DNA of 64,000 nucleotides from F0422 sp003992255 (GCF_003992255.1 NZ_RQVA01000007.1:1-64000), one strand, 5' to 3'. Positions 25,400 through 33,589 are shown, numbered from the stretch's first letter. The notes: a model not told the origin generated them from the letters alone. Translations and numbers: made by a program.

Positions 25400-27530
25400 T
25401 CAGAAGAACTATTCATTTAGTTTTGATTATTTAAACAGTACATTTATCCATGTAACATTAAATGGTAAAGAGCTAGAACAACCAAAAGATTTTACAGTCA
25501 ATCAAAATGAAGTAATTTTAAAGGCACCTCCACAAAATGGGGTGTCTTTAATTATTTACAGGGTAACACCGTCAAACCGTATTGTATCGTGGACAGATAA
25601 TAGTATTTTAAAAGCTGATAATTTGAACCTATCCTACATCCAATTAATGCATCTTGCAGAAGAGCAAATGGACAATGTACGGGATGAAACGATTACACGT
25701 GCACTTGACGAAGCATGGGATGTAAAAGGAAGCCGTATCAAACACGTAGGGAACCCTACAGAAGATGCTGATGCAGTACCTTATGGGTACGTTAGACACC
25801 AAAAAGAAGAGGTAGAACAGCTTACCGCAGAGGTACGGCAACATAAAGCAAGCATTGAGCAGACACAAAGAGATGTTTTGTCTAGACAGTCCGCAGTGGA
25901 TGCTACGGCACAACGTACTAATGAATTAGCACAACGTGTTACAGAACAAATGAACACAAATAACATGGAGTTTACAACTAAGGTTACAAAAGCAAAAGCT
26001 GACATTACGGGGTTAAGCCAAGAAACAAATACAGCAATTGCTGACAAGTTAAGCAAGGCAACAACAGCTATCACTCAATTAGGGGAACGGACAACCACTG
26101 ATGTAACAAGCCGTATCAATAGTGCTAAAAGTGACCTAACACAACAACTGACCAATGCAACAAATACTATTAATAGTAAAGTAGCTACAGTGAATCGTGA
26201 AATTGATACAAGGATTAATAACACTACTAGTGCTATTAATGATCGTATCACCAGTGCTAAACAAGAACTAACAGCACAAGCCAATACACTAAAACAAGAA
26301 CTTACATCAAATGCTAATAGTGCTACATCCACTTTAAATACAACCATTCGTACAGCCAATGAAGTAAAGGCACAAATAGAGAGTGCATCAGAAAAGCTAA
26401 AAAGTGGTGTACTTGATGAAAAGACAAAAAGTGATATTGCAAATTCTTTGTTGTCTAAACAAGAAGCCTTGATTACTAATCGAATTGCAGAAAATAACCT
26501 TGCACAAGCAAGTGTACATGAAGCAGTGATTACAAGAAAGATTAATGAAAACAACACGTCACAAGCACGAGCGAATGAAAGTTTAATTACATCTAAAATC
26601 AGTGCTAATAATAGTACATTGAAGAGTGAGATTAGTTCTGACATTACATCTAAAATTAATGCAAATAACACGACATTAAAAAGTGATATTAACAGTTCGA
26701 TTGATAGTAAAATCAGTGCACATAATACAGCACCTACAGCACATAACCTCAACAAATACATGAGTATGAAACCTATTCCTACAGGTATCAATAATTGGAA
26801 TGAGTTCACCGAACCTGGTATGTATGAAGCGACAGCCAGTATGTGGGGATGGAGTAACGCACCGAGTGCTACACGTGTTTATTATTATGGTGTAGTGCAG
26901 GTGATTAAAAGTGATACCAATAAGATTACGCAAGTATTCTATTCCTATGGTGCTAGTAATAAACCTTGTAATATTTGCTATCGAACATTCTATAATGCGT
27001 GGGGTTCGTGGCATTATCATGGAGATTATGACGCCACCGTTACGGATATTGCAAAACATACCGAAGGCTTGACTATTACAAAAGGTGATACAGCTACATT
27101 ATTAAAATTGTTTACTAACAATAAGGCAGACACAAATACAAGCCTTGTACCTACATTGGCAGTAGTAAAAGAACTGTTAGGTAATGCAAATGTAGATATT
27201 ACAGAGCTATTAAAAAGCAAAGGTGTAAGATATGATTTTAGTAATGAATCAGCATGGTATTTGTGTTTAGGGCAAGCATTTGGTGGTCTAATTATCCAAG
27301 GAGGAATTTATCAAAACAGAACAGATACGGATACTGTAACGTCATTTCCTATTACGTTTCCCAATCGTTGTTTAATCGCTTTAAGGGTTGGCTATATGTA
27401 TGACGAGGAATATAGTACAAGTGAACTAGTGATTAAAGAATGGTATATAGCGAGTGTAACTAACTCATCTTTCCGAACTGACCGTCTTTCTTATAAACAA
27501 GGTTATAAGTATATTGCCTTAGGGATATAG
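25353..27530 (+). CDS. Tail fibre protein (T7 gp17-like N-terminus, knob-like tip)
   Basis: 725 residues; the start overlaps the gp16 end by 47 nt. Residues 1-130 match the T7 fibre attachment domain (YSFSFDYLNSTFIHVTLNGKEL, RVTPSNRIVSWTD, AEEQMDN). About 300 residues of Ala/Thr/Asn coiled coil follow, with repeated units such as ITSKINANNTTLKSDI. Around residues 465-560 (GINNWNEFTEPGMYEA ... WGSWHYHGDY) lies a domain resembling the pyocin knob. The C-terminal 150 residues form the probable receptor-binding tip and match nothing I recognise. Confidence 0.88.
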   Translation: MIRQYKSKVSLTTSNNQKNYSFSFDYLNSTFIHVTLNGKELEQPKDFTVNQNEVILKAPPQNGVSLIIYRVTPSNRIVSWTDNSILKADNLNLSYIQLMHLAEEQMDNVRDETITRALDEAWDVKGSRIKHVGNPTEDADAVPYGYVRHQKEEVEQLTAEVRQHKASIEQTQRDVLSRQSAVDATAQRTNELAQRVTEQMNTNNMEFTTKVTKAKADITGLSQETNTAIADKLSKATTAITQLGERTTTDVTSRINSAKSDLTQQLTNATNTINSKVATVNREIDTRINNTTSAINDRITSAKQELTAQANTLKQELTSNANSATSTLNTTIRTANEVKAQIESASEKLKSGVLDEKTKSDIANSLLSKQEALITNRIAENNLAQASVHEAVITRKINENNTSQARANESLITSKISANNSTLKSEISSDITSKINANNTTLKSDINSSIDSKISAHNTAPTAHNLNKYMSMKPIPTGINNWNEFTEPGMYEATASMWGWSNAPSATRVYYYGVVQVIKSDTNKITQVFYSYGASNKPCNICYRTFYNAWGSWHYHGDYDATVTDIAKHTEGLTITKGDTATLLKLFTNNKADTNTSLVPTLAVVKELLGNANVDITELLKSKGVRYDFSNESAWYLCLGQAFGGLIIQGGIYQNRTDTDTVTSFPITFPNRCLIALRVGYMYDEEYSTSELVIKEWYIASVTNSSFRTDRLSYKQGYKYIALGI

Positions 27531-27573
27531 TACGAAATGTATATAGCATTATTTTTATATGAAAGGAGCACTC

Positions 27574-27975
27574 ATGAATAACGAATATATTTTTGTCCTA
27601 AATGAAAAAGGTCTTCGAGTGACTACCTATTTAGTAGGTTTACATGGAGATACAGAAGAATCAGTATTAAGCTTTGCTAAAATGCAATATCCGAACCATA
27701 CATACTTATCAGGTACACAAGAAATGCAAAACGAGTTCGTATCAAATAATAAATGCTACATCAATGGTAATTTTATTGACTATGTGCCCGAACCTGTGGC
27801 ACCTACTAAAGCGGAACGTATTACAGAGATTAAAGCTTACTATGACAAACGTTTTGAAACATTAGAACAAACATTAGCAAGACGTACATTAAGCGGTGCT
27901 AGTGTAGCAGATTTACAGGAGCAGTATAAGAAACTCACACAGGAAATGATTGCAAAGATTAAGGAGGTAAAGTAA
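27574..27975 (+). CDS. Probable tail fibre accessory or chaperone protein
   Basis: 133 residues from ATG 27574 (MNNEYIFVLNEKG) after GAAAGGAG; a frame opening at 27559 is less likely. A small beta-rich N-terminal domain is joined by a Pro-rich linker to a helical C-terminus (ERITEIKAYYDKRFETLEQTL), a layout seen in proteins encoded directly after phage tail fibres. Its exact role is not shown by the sequence. Confidence 0.55.
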   Translation: MNNEYIFVLNEKGLRVTTYLVGLHGDTEESVLSFAKMQYPNHTYLSGTQEMQNEFVSNNKCYINGNFIDYVPEPVAPTKAERITEIKAYYDKRFETLEQTLARRTLSGASVADLQEQYKKLTQEMIAKIKEVK

Positions 27976-28116
27976 ATGGATAACTACGAAGTACATTCTG
28001 ATATTCCAGTAATGCATTTTTGTGAATGGTGTTATATGACACTCAATGAAGACGGTACATGCCCTACAGAAGGATGTATTCATAATGATTTAATGGATTT
28101 AAAAGAGGAAGAATAA
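27976..28116 (+). CDS. 46-residue zinc-ribbon-like phage protein
   Basis: Starts at ATG 27976, one base after the previous stop, with AAGGAGGTAA upstream, and its TAA overlaps the holin ATG. Four Cys in the order FCEWC ... TCPTEGC suggest a zinc ribbon. Acidic C-terminus (DLKEEE). Good ribosome binding site and tight packing support a real gene. Function unknown. Confidence 0.6.
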   Translation: MDNYEVHSDIPVMHFCEWCYMTLNEDGTCPTEGCIHNDLMDLKEEE

Positions 28117-28694
28117 TGAGTTATCTACACATAGCAATACCAGATAAAGCGTTATTAAATGCTATAAACATGATGTTATTAATAGCGATACTAGTCATTC
28201 TTGATGTAATTACAAAATGGTTTATCGTAGTCGATAACTATAACAGAGACACAAACAGAGAATGCAGTTTTTATAATACATTTCGAGGTATCTTTTTTAG
28301 AGCATGGCAAAAGGGATACCTTGAAAGCCGTGAATTTAGAGAAGGGCTAGGGCAAAAGACAAGAGCCTATGCCTTAGCAATTCTTATGGCAATTGTTGTC
28401 TATCTATTTCCAGACTTTGCCTACAATGGTTTAAAAGCAGATGAGACAATATCATTTCTTATCTATCTTACTGTAGTAGTAGCAGAATGTTTTTCAATCG
28501 CAGAAAACCTAAAGGAAATGGGTGTAAAAGAAGCATCATTTTTAAAAGATGGTATTTTAGCCGTTTTGTCTAGGTTTGGAGTAAATAAACGAGTAGAGCA
28601 AGAAGTTGTGAAAAGAACTACCGAAGACACAATAGAAAGAACAGTAAATACCACATCTTATGAAGGAGGAGAAGGACATCATGAGAGAGATTGA
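28116..28694 (+). CDS. Phage holin, toxin-secretion/phage-lysis holin family
   Basis: 192 residues with three to four hydrophobic segments: around 14-35 (LNAINMMLLIAILVILDVITKW), 88-105 and 110-130. DVITKWFI, the segment around KTRAYALAIL and the final SIAENLKEMGV fit the holin family that includes phi-LC3 and TcdE types. It permeabilises the inner membrane to time lysis. A polar tail of about 40 residues follows. It overlaps the endolysin start by 14 nt. Confidence 0.75.
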   Translation: MSYLHIAIPDKALLNAINMMLLIAILVILDVITKWFIVVDNYNRDTNRECSFYNTFRGIFFRAWQKGYLESREFREGLGQKTRAYALAILMAIVVYLFPDFAYNGLKADETISFLIYLTVVVAECFSIAENLKEMGVKEASFLKDGILAVLSRFGVNKRVEQEVVKRTTEDTIERTVNTTSYEGGEGHHERD

Positions 28695-29184
28695 CTTTTA
28701 CGATTTATCCGACTATACAACAGAAGCACGTGGAAATATCAATATGATTTATTTACATTGGAGTGCAGGGCGTTATGGACAATTCTTTGGTGACTATCAC
28801 TTAAATATTGACCATGACGGACGTATTTACTCTAATATGGATTCTTTCAATGAAAGAAAAGCACATACATGGAGACGTAATACAGGTGCTATTGGAATTG
28901 CCTTAGCATGTGCTTATAAAGCAAGTATTTTTAATGATGGAACCATTGATTATGGAGAGTATCCACCTACAAATGAACAGTACGATATGATGGGTAGAGT
29001 AGTAGCTAAACTATGTATCGAGATTGGTATTTCTTTAGATAATGTACTCACACATGCTGAAGTAGCTGATATGGACGGCTATGGTATTGATGATGACGAC
29101 CCTGATATGCGATGGGATTTATATGGTGATGGTGACTACATTAGATCAATAGCAAGGGGGTATATGGATGCTTGGGGTTATTAG
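28681..29184 (+). CDS. Endolysin, N-acetylmuramoyl-L-alanine amidase (amidase_2/PGRP type)
   Basis: 167 residues from ATG 28681, preceded by GAAGGAGGAGAAGG inside the holin end. Zinc ligands can be placed: His in IYLHWSAG near residue 26, and His in THAEVADMDGYG near 125, with RWDLYGDG following. This is the fold of T7 lysozyme, but the gene lies in the late lysis cassette, not in the early region as T7 3.5. No signal peptide, so it depends on the holin. Confidence 0.82.
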   Translation: MREIDFYDLSDYTTEARGNINMIYLHWSAGRYGQFFGDYHLNIDHDGRIYSNMDSFNERKAHTWRRNTGAIGIALACAYKASIFNDGTIDYGEYPPTNEQYDMMGRVVAKLCIEIGISLDNVLTHAEVADMDGYGIDDDDPDMRWDLYGDGDYIRSIARGYMDAWGY

Positions 29185-29737
29185 TACAAGAGTTAAAATC
29201 ATACTATACATCATTATAGGTACATTAGTTTTTGTCTTAGCACTAGCAACATTTATTCACTTTGCATTAGGTGGACATTCACACGAAGACACACCAGAAC
29301 AAGAGCACACACAACCTTCAGTTAAAGTAGAGATGAAGGAACAGAATAAAAGAACCATTCATTATGTACCAAAAGCAAAGGGTGAAGATACGGATATACA
29401 AATTGAAGATAAGCAAAAACCTATTGTTGTAACAGTGAATGGTAAACGGCACGAGGTGCAGACAACAAAAGCTAAAGAAAACCATAAATTTGATAACGGT
29501 AAACTTGTGGTCTCCGAGGAACGGCAAGTAAATTTAGATATTAAAGTACCAGAACAACCACGCTTTAAAAAGGGCGTTTATGTTGAAACAGATACAAATA
29601 AAGATAAAGCGGTAAAAATGGGTGCAAGATTATCCTATCAAACAAAAGAGCTTGATATTGATTTAAAAGCAGATATCTTATCATTGCAGAAAAATACAGA
29701 CAAAAGAATCACATTGACGGCTACAAAATGGTTATAA
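29168..29737 (+). CDS. Membrane-anchored lysis cassette protein, possible spanin
   Basis: 189 residues; the start overlaps the endolysin end by 17 nt and follows AAGGGGG. One N-terminal transmembrane segment (IILYIIIGTLVFVLALATFIHFAL, residues 11-34) is followed by a charged extracytoplasmic part rich in Lys, Glu and Thr with likely beta-strands. Its place after holin and endolysin in a diderm host suggests a spanin-like role in outer-membrane disruption. I see no lipobox and no embedded Rz1 was confirmed, so this is inference. Confidence 0.5.
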   Translation: MLGVISTRVKIILYIIIGTLVFVLALATFIHFALGGHSHEDTPEQEHTQPSVKVEMKEQNKRTIHYVPKAKGEDTDIQIEDKQKPIVVTVNGKRHEVQTTKAKENHKFDNGKLVVSEERQVNLDIKVPEQPRFKKGVYVETDTNKDKAVKMGARLSYQTKELDIDLKADILSLQKNTDKRITLTATKWL

Positions 29738-29744
29738 CAGATAT

Positions 29745-29775
29745 AAGGGGTTAGGATACGTTCTAACCTCTTTTT
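29745..29775 (+). terminator. Terminator after the lysis cassette
   Basis: Hairpin AAGGGGTTAG-N8-CTAACCTCTT followed by TTTTTG, starting 8 nt after the stop of the preceding gene. It separates the lysis genes from the terminase genes. Confidence 0.8.
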
Positions 29776-29822
29776 GCCTATGTTCGCTTAAAACGAGCTT
29801 TTCATAACTCCGTGGTGTTATT

Positions 29823-29882
29823 CACCTAAACCATACTAGAGGTGGCTTAACGGCGATAATAGATAGTTTAAATTTGATGTTA
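29823..29882 (+). repeat. 60-bp repeat before small terminase, copy 1; candidate phage promoter
   Basis: 54 of 60 positions match 30174-30233. The core CATACTAGAGG followed by TGGCTTAACGGCG resembles the T7 promoter end CTCACTATAGGGAG in layout. It ends just before the ribosome binding site of the small terminase. It may be a promoter, an RNA processing site or both. Confidence 0.5.
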
Positions 29883-29902
29883 GAGAGGTGATATATACAG
29901 AT

Positions 29903-30130
29903 ATGGATGTAAAGAACCGCCGAATGCAAATAGACACAATAGCAGAACTTGAAACAACGGCACTACTTGAGGGCTTACATGATGAAGAACTTAGGAGAGA
30001 CCCAAAGTTTTTAGCTACTGTACGAAAGTATTTGAAAGACAATGAGTTATATACAACAAAGAACCTTACGGAAATTGTCGTACAAGAGGTAAAAGAAATA
30101 CCAATTTTTGACGATGAACCACTAGACTAA
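29903..30130 (+). CDS. Small terminase subunit (T7 gp18-like)
   Basis: 75 residues from ATG 29903; an in-frame GTG at 29888 abuts the GAGAGG site. The segment LLEGLHDEELRRDPKFLATVRKYLKDNEL lines up with the T7 gp18 stretch beginning MLADLSDDERR, and both are small, acidic and helical (T7 gp18 is 89 residues). It recognises phage DNA and regulates packaging with the large subunit. Placed between two copies of a 60-bp repeat. Confidence 0.78.
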   Translation: MDVKNRRMQIDTIAELETTALLEGLHDEELRRDPKFLATVRKYLKDNELYTTKNLTEIVVQEVKEIPIFDDEPLD

Positions 30131-30173
30131 AAATAACCCGAAATAAGCCGTTAAATATACCTATGATAGATTA

Positions 30174-30233
30174 CACCTAAAACATACTAGAGGGGGCTTA
30201 ACGGCGACAATAGATAGCTTAAATTTAATATTA
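30174..30233 (+). repeat. 60-bp repeat before large terminase, copy 2; candidate phage promoter
   Basis: Copy of 29823-29882 with six differences; core CATACTAGAGGGGG. An 8-nt GCCGTTAA (near 30147) upstream is the reverse complement of TTAACGGC inside the repeat, so the promoter-like core could sit in the loop of a stem. It ends about 20 nt before the large terminase start. Confidence 0.5.
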
Positions 30234-30254
30234 TGTAAAAAAGGTATATCACAT

Positions 30255-31985
30255 ATGGCAACTAATTGGACACAGACACAAATTGATAGGGCACGGGAAG
30301 ATTTTAGAGTATTCCTATACATGGTATGGGATAGTATTAGTCTACCCGAACCTACCGAGATACAATATGATATTGCAAGAGCATTGATGAATCCACCAAG
30401 TGATCGTTACATTATACAAGGCTTCCGTGGTGTAGCTAAATCATTTATTACATGTGCTTTTAGTGCTTGGACTTTGTGGAGAGAACCGCAGAAAAAGGTC
30501 TTGATTGTATCCGCAAGTAAAGATAGAGCAGATGCCAACGCAATATTTGTAAAGAAAATTATACAGACACTACCTTTTTTGTCTGATTTGTTACCACAAA
30601 AGGGACAACGAGACACACAGAACATATTTGATGTAGGCTTAGCTACACCAGATATTTCACCCTCTATAAAGTCCGTAGGTATCACTGGACAAATTACAGG
30701 TAGTCGTGCTGACTTACTCATATCAGATGACGTGGAAGTATCGAATAACAGTGCTACACAGACACAAAGGGATAAACTGTTTGAAGCTGTTAGGGAATAT
30801 GATGCAATATTAAAACCGAATGGACAGATAGTTTACCTAGGCACACCACAAAATGAAATGAGCCTTTATAACGAATTACAAAACAGGGGATACCGCACTA
30901 ATATATGGACTGTATTATACCCAGAAACACCCGAGGAAAGGGAACACTATGGGGACAGATTAGCACCTATTATTGCTAATAGATATGATACAGAGCCACA
31001 ACGATGGAGTGGTAGACCAACAGACCCAAAACGGTTTAATGAAGAGGAAATAACCAAACGTAGGTTATCATATGGTAAAGCAGGCTTTGCCTTACAGTTT
31101 ATGCTTAATACCAACTTGAGCGACTATGAACGGTATCCATTAAAAGTATCCGACTTGATCGTATCCTCTTTAGACAAAAAGTCCTCTTCTTTAAAATGGA
31201 ACTGGACAAATGAACGCATGTATAGAATTGATGACGTACCAAACCTTGCACTAAAGGGGGACTATTTCTACGAACCACTAAGTAGGAGTGAGCAAGTAGC
31301 AGAATATACAGGCAGTGTGTTAGCTATTGATGCCAGCGGTAGAGGACAAGACGAAACAGCTTATGCTGTTATTAAATATCTAAATGGATATCTTTTTGCC
31401 TTAGACGTAGGAGCCTTTAAAGGCAATGGTTATGCAGATAATGTGCTTTCACAACTAGCTAATAAGGCTAAATCCTTTGATGTAAATGTAGTACTTATCG
31501 AATCTAACTTTGGTAATGGCATGTTTACTCAACTATTTACTCCGTACCTTACAAAGACACACCCTTGTGCTATTGAAGAGGTGCGAAACTTTAAACAAAA
31601 AGAACTACGTATCATTGATACACTTGAGCCTATCATGGCACAACATAAACTAATCATTCATAAACCTATCATACAGAACGATTATCAAGCGAACGAAAAG
31701 ACACTAAATTATAGCCTTTTTTATCAGATGACTAGGATTTCTAGGGATAAAGGTAGTCTTGCACATGATGACCGTTTAGACGTTCTAACTATGGGTGTAG
31801 AGTACTTTAGTGATATTATGAATAGGGATGCACAAACAGGTATTGATGAGGAAATGGAAAATCGATTACTTGATTGGTTAGATCCAGATAGAGGTGTTTT
31901 ATTTAATATTAAGACACACAAGTATGATGATCCTAGCAGTATTAATAACAATTATAACTTTTTAAAGAATCATAGAATTAACTAA
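30255..31985 (+). CDS. Large terminase subunit (T7 gp19-like)
   Basis: 576 residues, near T7 gp19 (586). N-terminal ATPase with GFRGVAKSF as Walker A (near 57) and LLISDDVEV as Walker B (near 155), then a nuclease domain with VLAIDASGRGQDETAYAV (near 355), VVLIESNFGNGMF and HDDRLDVL. It drives packaging of concatemeric DNA and cuts the ends. Start after AAAAAAGG. It is the last late gene. Confidence 0.93.
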   Translation: MATNWTQTQIDRAREDFRVFLYMVWDSISLPEPTEIQYDIARALMNPPSDRYIIQGFRGVAKSFITCAFSAWTLWREPQKKVLIVSASKDRADANAIFVKKIIQTLPFLSDLLPQKGQRDTQNIFDVGLATPDISPSIKSVGITGQITGSRADLLISDDVEVSNNSATQTQRDKLFEAVREYDAILKPNGQIVYLGTPQNEMSLYNELQNRGYRTNIWTVLYPETPEEREHYGDRLAPIIANRYDTEPQRWSGRPTDPKRFNEEEITKRRLSYGKAGFALQFMLNTNLSDYERYPLKVSDLIVSSLDKKSSSLKWNWTNERMYRIDDVPNLALKGDYFYEPLSRSEQVAEYTGSVLAIDASGRGQDETAYAVIKYLNGYLFALDVGAFKGNGYADNVLSQLANKAKSFDVNVVLIESNFGNGMFTQLFTPYLTKTHPCAIEEVRNFKQKELRIIDTLEPIMAQHKLIIHKPIIQNDYQANEKTLNYSLFYQMTRISRDKGSLAHDDRLDVLTMGVEYFSDIMNRDAQTGIDEEMENRLLDWLDPDRGVLFNIKTHKYDDPSSINNNYNFLKNHRIN

Positions 31986-32012
31986 TTATTCGACTATGTA
32001 CACATGGTAATT

Positions 32013-32046
32013 AACTTGATTAATTTAATTGGGAAAATATATGAAC
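32013..32046 (+). promoter_or_regulatory. 34-bp phage element, right copy; candidate phage RNA polymerase promoter
   Basis: 33/34 identical to 1554-1587, with GGGAAAATATATGAAC at its end. It lies 27 nt after the large terminase stop. In the linear virion map the two copies would flank the end of the late genes and the start of the middle genes. Function as a phage promoter is inferred from position and the GGGA start. Confidence 0.5.
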
Positions 32047-32160
32047 AATACAACTATTTTATTTTGAAAAATAAAATTGAGTCACTATATGAACAATATA
32101 ATCTGTATTGCTAATCGGACTGAAGATTGGATGTCATATTCAGACTATTTTATTGTTCAT
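32031..32160 (+). ncRNA. Candidate structured RNA after the right 34-bp element
   Basis: ATGAACAATA (32041-32050) is complementary to TATTGTTCAT (32151-32160), closing a loop of 100 nt. A second copy of ATGAACAATA (32089-32098) could pair with the same distal arm instead, so two folds are possible. An inner hairpin TTTTATTTT/AAATAAAA is also visible. The 5' start, arm spacing and closing stem parallel the left element at 1572-1723, but the arm sequences differ. Confidence 0.4.
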
Positions 32161-32800
32161 CACTCACTCTTTTCTTCTCTTTTGACTACTTTTCTCTTCT
32201 TTTAAAAAACTTATTATTATAAGAGTTCTTATATAATATCTATATAATACTATATATGATATATTAAGAATCTATATAGAAGTCTTAAAAGAGGGTCTTA
32301 TCTTCACTGATAAAAGTATGGTTAAAGAGATTATTAAAGGTGTGATAAAAGTGAGTATAGAAAATTTGTAAAAAATTTATGAGGGGATATATACACAGGT
32401 AGAGATTTAAATACCCCCCGTATGGTGTCTCTTACCTCTCTATATTATCCTCTCTCACTCTATCCTATTCCTATATACATTACCATTACCTACCCTCTCT
32501 TACCTTTGTTTTTGAGGGGGGTTATGTGTCATAGTCGATAGACTCTATTTTATAGTATTCATAGCAGTAGCAAAAGGTAATACCTATAGAGATGTAGTAG
32601 ACATTCATAACATTATCAAAGATAACTTGTACAAGTACCAAAGAATCCAACTGCTACTAAAACACGTAGTGGTAAAGACTTATATTAAGAATATGTGAGA
32701 AGTCCTGAAGAATACCTGATAAAAGTACATAAGAGTATCATAAGCCTTTTACATGACCAAAGAGGAAAGTAAACCATAAAATATGATAGTGCCATGATGA

Positions 32801-32865
32801 ACTTTTCAAAGACTAAAAAAAGAGGAGTAAACTTGTTGTGTCTATTTTATTAGCCTTTGAAAAGT
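32801..32865 (+). repeat. 16-bp inverted repeat upstream of the lysogeny region
   Basis: ACTTTTCAAAGACTAA (32801-32816) and TTAGCCTTTGAAAAGT (32850-32865) pair in 16 positions, one as G-U, around a 33-nt loop that contains GAGGAG and GTGTCT. It has no T-run, so it is a weak terminator candidate. It may be an RNA processing or DNA-structure element. Confidence 0.6.
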
Positions 32866-33093
32866 CTATATAAACAAGAGCTGTAGAGAAATGTAAGCAA
32901 ATTAAATAGAATAAAAAGAAATGATCATATCAATTTAAAACAAAGATAAAAATAGATGAAAGCAACAACCAAAGAGAATACAAAGAAATAAACCAAAGGC
33001 AAAAAGAATTATTGACAAGACAAAAATAAAACAAAAGCTTATTTCCTTCAAATTGTTTAAATGCTACAATAAAGACAAAAAGGAGGGGATTAC

Positions 33094-33525
33094 ATGAAAG
33101 CAAGAAAAGCAAGCCTATTTCTTTTGTGTCTTTTTGTGGCAACGATTGCCATGCCTAATACATCACAAGCAAGGATGTTAGAAGATTGGGAAATAGGTAT
33201 AAGCAAATTTACACCACAAGAGCAAAAGGAGCGTTTTAGAGCGGAATACCTACACTATAAGAAAGAAGCCGACTCTTTATATATGGGGGAATGGTACAAC
33301 GTTCGTACGGGTACACCTTTAAGCATTACACCAGAATATTGGGGCATACAGCAATACACCTATAGAGCAACAAGGCTAGATAGGGATAATTCTAATAAGC
33401 GTACTATACTGATGGAATTAGAGGGGCGTAAGCTAACGTTGTATTTTGATCTAAGCAAGCCGAACGAATTTACAACGTATAACCCCGCCTATAAAATTAC
33501 AGCACATTATAAACGTAAGCAATAA
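33094..33525 (+). CDS. Secreted protein of unknown function, possible lysogenic conversion factor
   Basis: 143 residues. A clear Sec signal peptide (KARKASLFLLCLFVATIAMPNTSQA) ends in an AxA-like site, leaving a mature periplasmic or surface protein of about 117 residues (EYWGIQQYTYRATRLD; RKLTLYFDLSKP). It has AGGAGGGGA upstream, an extended -10 (TGC-TACAAT near 33062) and its own terminator, so it is a separate unit that could be expressed in the lysogen. No known family recognised. Confidence 0.65.
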   Translation: MKARKASLFLLCLFVATIAMPNTSQARMLEDWEIGISKFTPQEQKERFRAEYLHYKKEADSLYMGEWYNVRTGTPLSITPEYWGIQQYTYRATRLDRDNSNKRTILMELEGRKLTLYFDLSKPNEFTTYNPAYKITAHYKRKQ

Positions 33526-33528
33526 AAC

Positions 33529-33589
33529 AAAGTACCACCAGGAGCATAAGGGGTGAACCGTATTATATAATTCCTGGCGGTGCTTTTTT
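33529..33589 (+). terminator. Terminator of the secreted protein gene
   Basis: Hairpin built on AAGTACCACCAGGA and TTCCTGGCGGTGCTT with a loop of about 30 nt, followed by TTTTTT and then GTGTCTTT. Confidence 0.75.

Larger units (their letters stand above)
31986..33093 (+). other. 1.1-kb non-coding region, likely site of the virion genome ends
   Basis: No convincing gene is present. The region holds the right copy of the 34-bp element, a structured segment to 32160, an AT-rich near-palindrome around 32226-32272, a C/T-rich tract at 32160-32210 and 32420-32505, C6 (32415) and G6 (32513) runs, three TGATAAAAGT words (32308, 32343, 32717) and a 16-bp inverted repeat (32801-32865). In T7 the terminal repeat and its concatemer junction lie between gene 19 and the early genes; the same place on this permuted map is here. 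Exact ends cannot be set from sequence alone. Confidence 0.55.

Noticed and set aside
26075..26809. 244-codon minus-strand frame opposite the tail fibre
   Set aside because: The coiled-coil repeats of the fibre give a long hydrophobic shadow frame on the other strand; no ribosome binding site or promoter, and the plus-strand gene is clear.
29903..30130. Small toxin-antitoxin component
   Set aside because: Size suggested it, but place before the large terminase and likeness to T7 gp18 explain it better.
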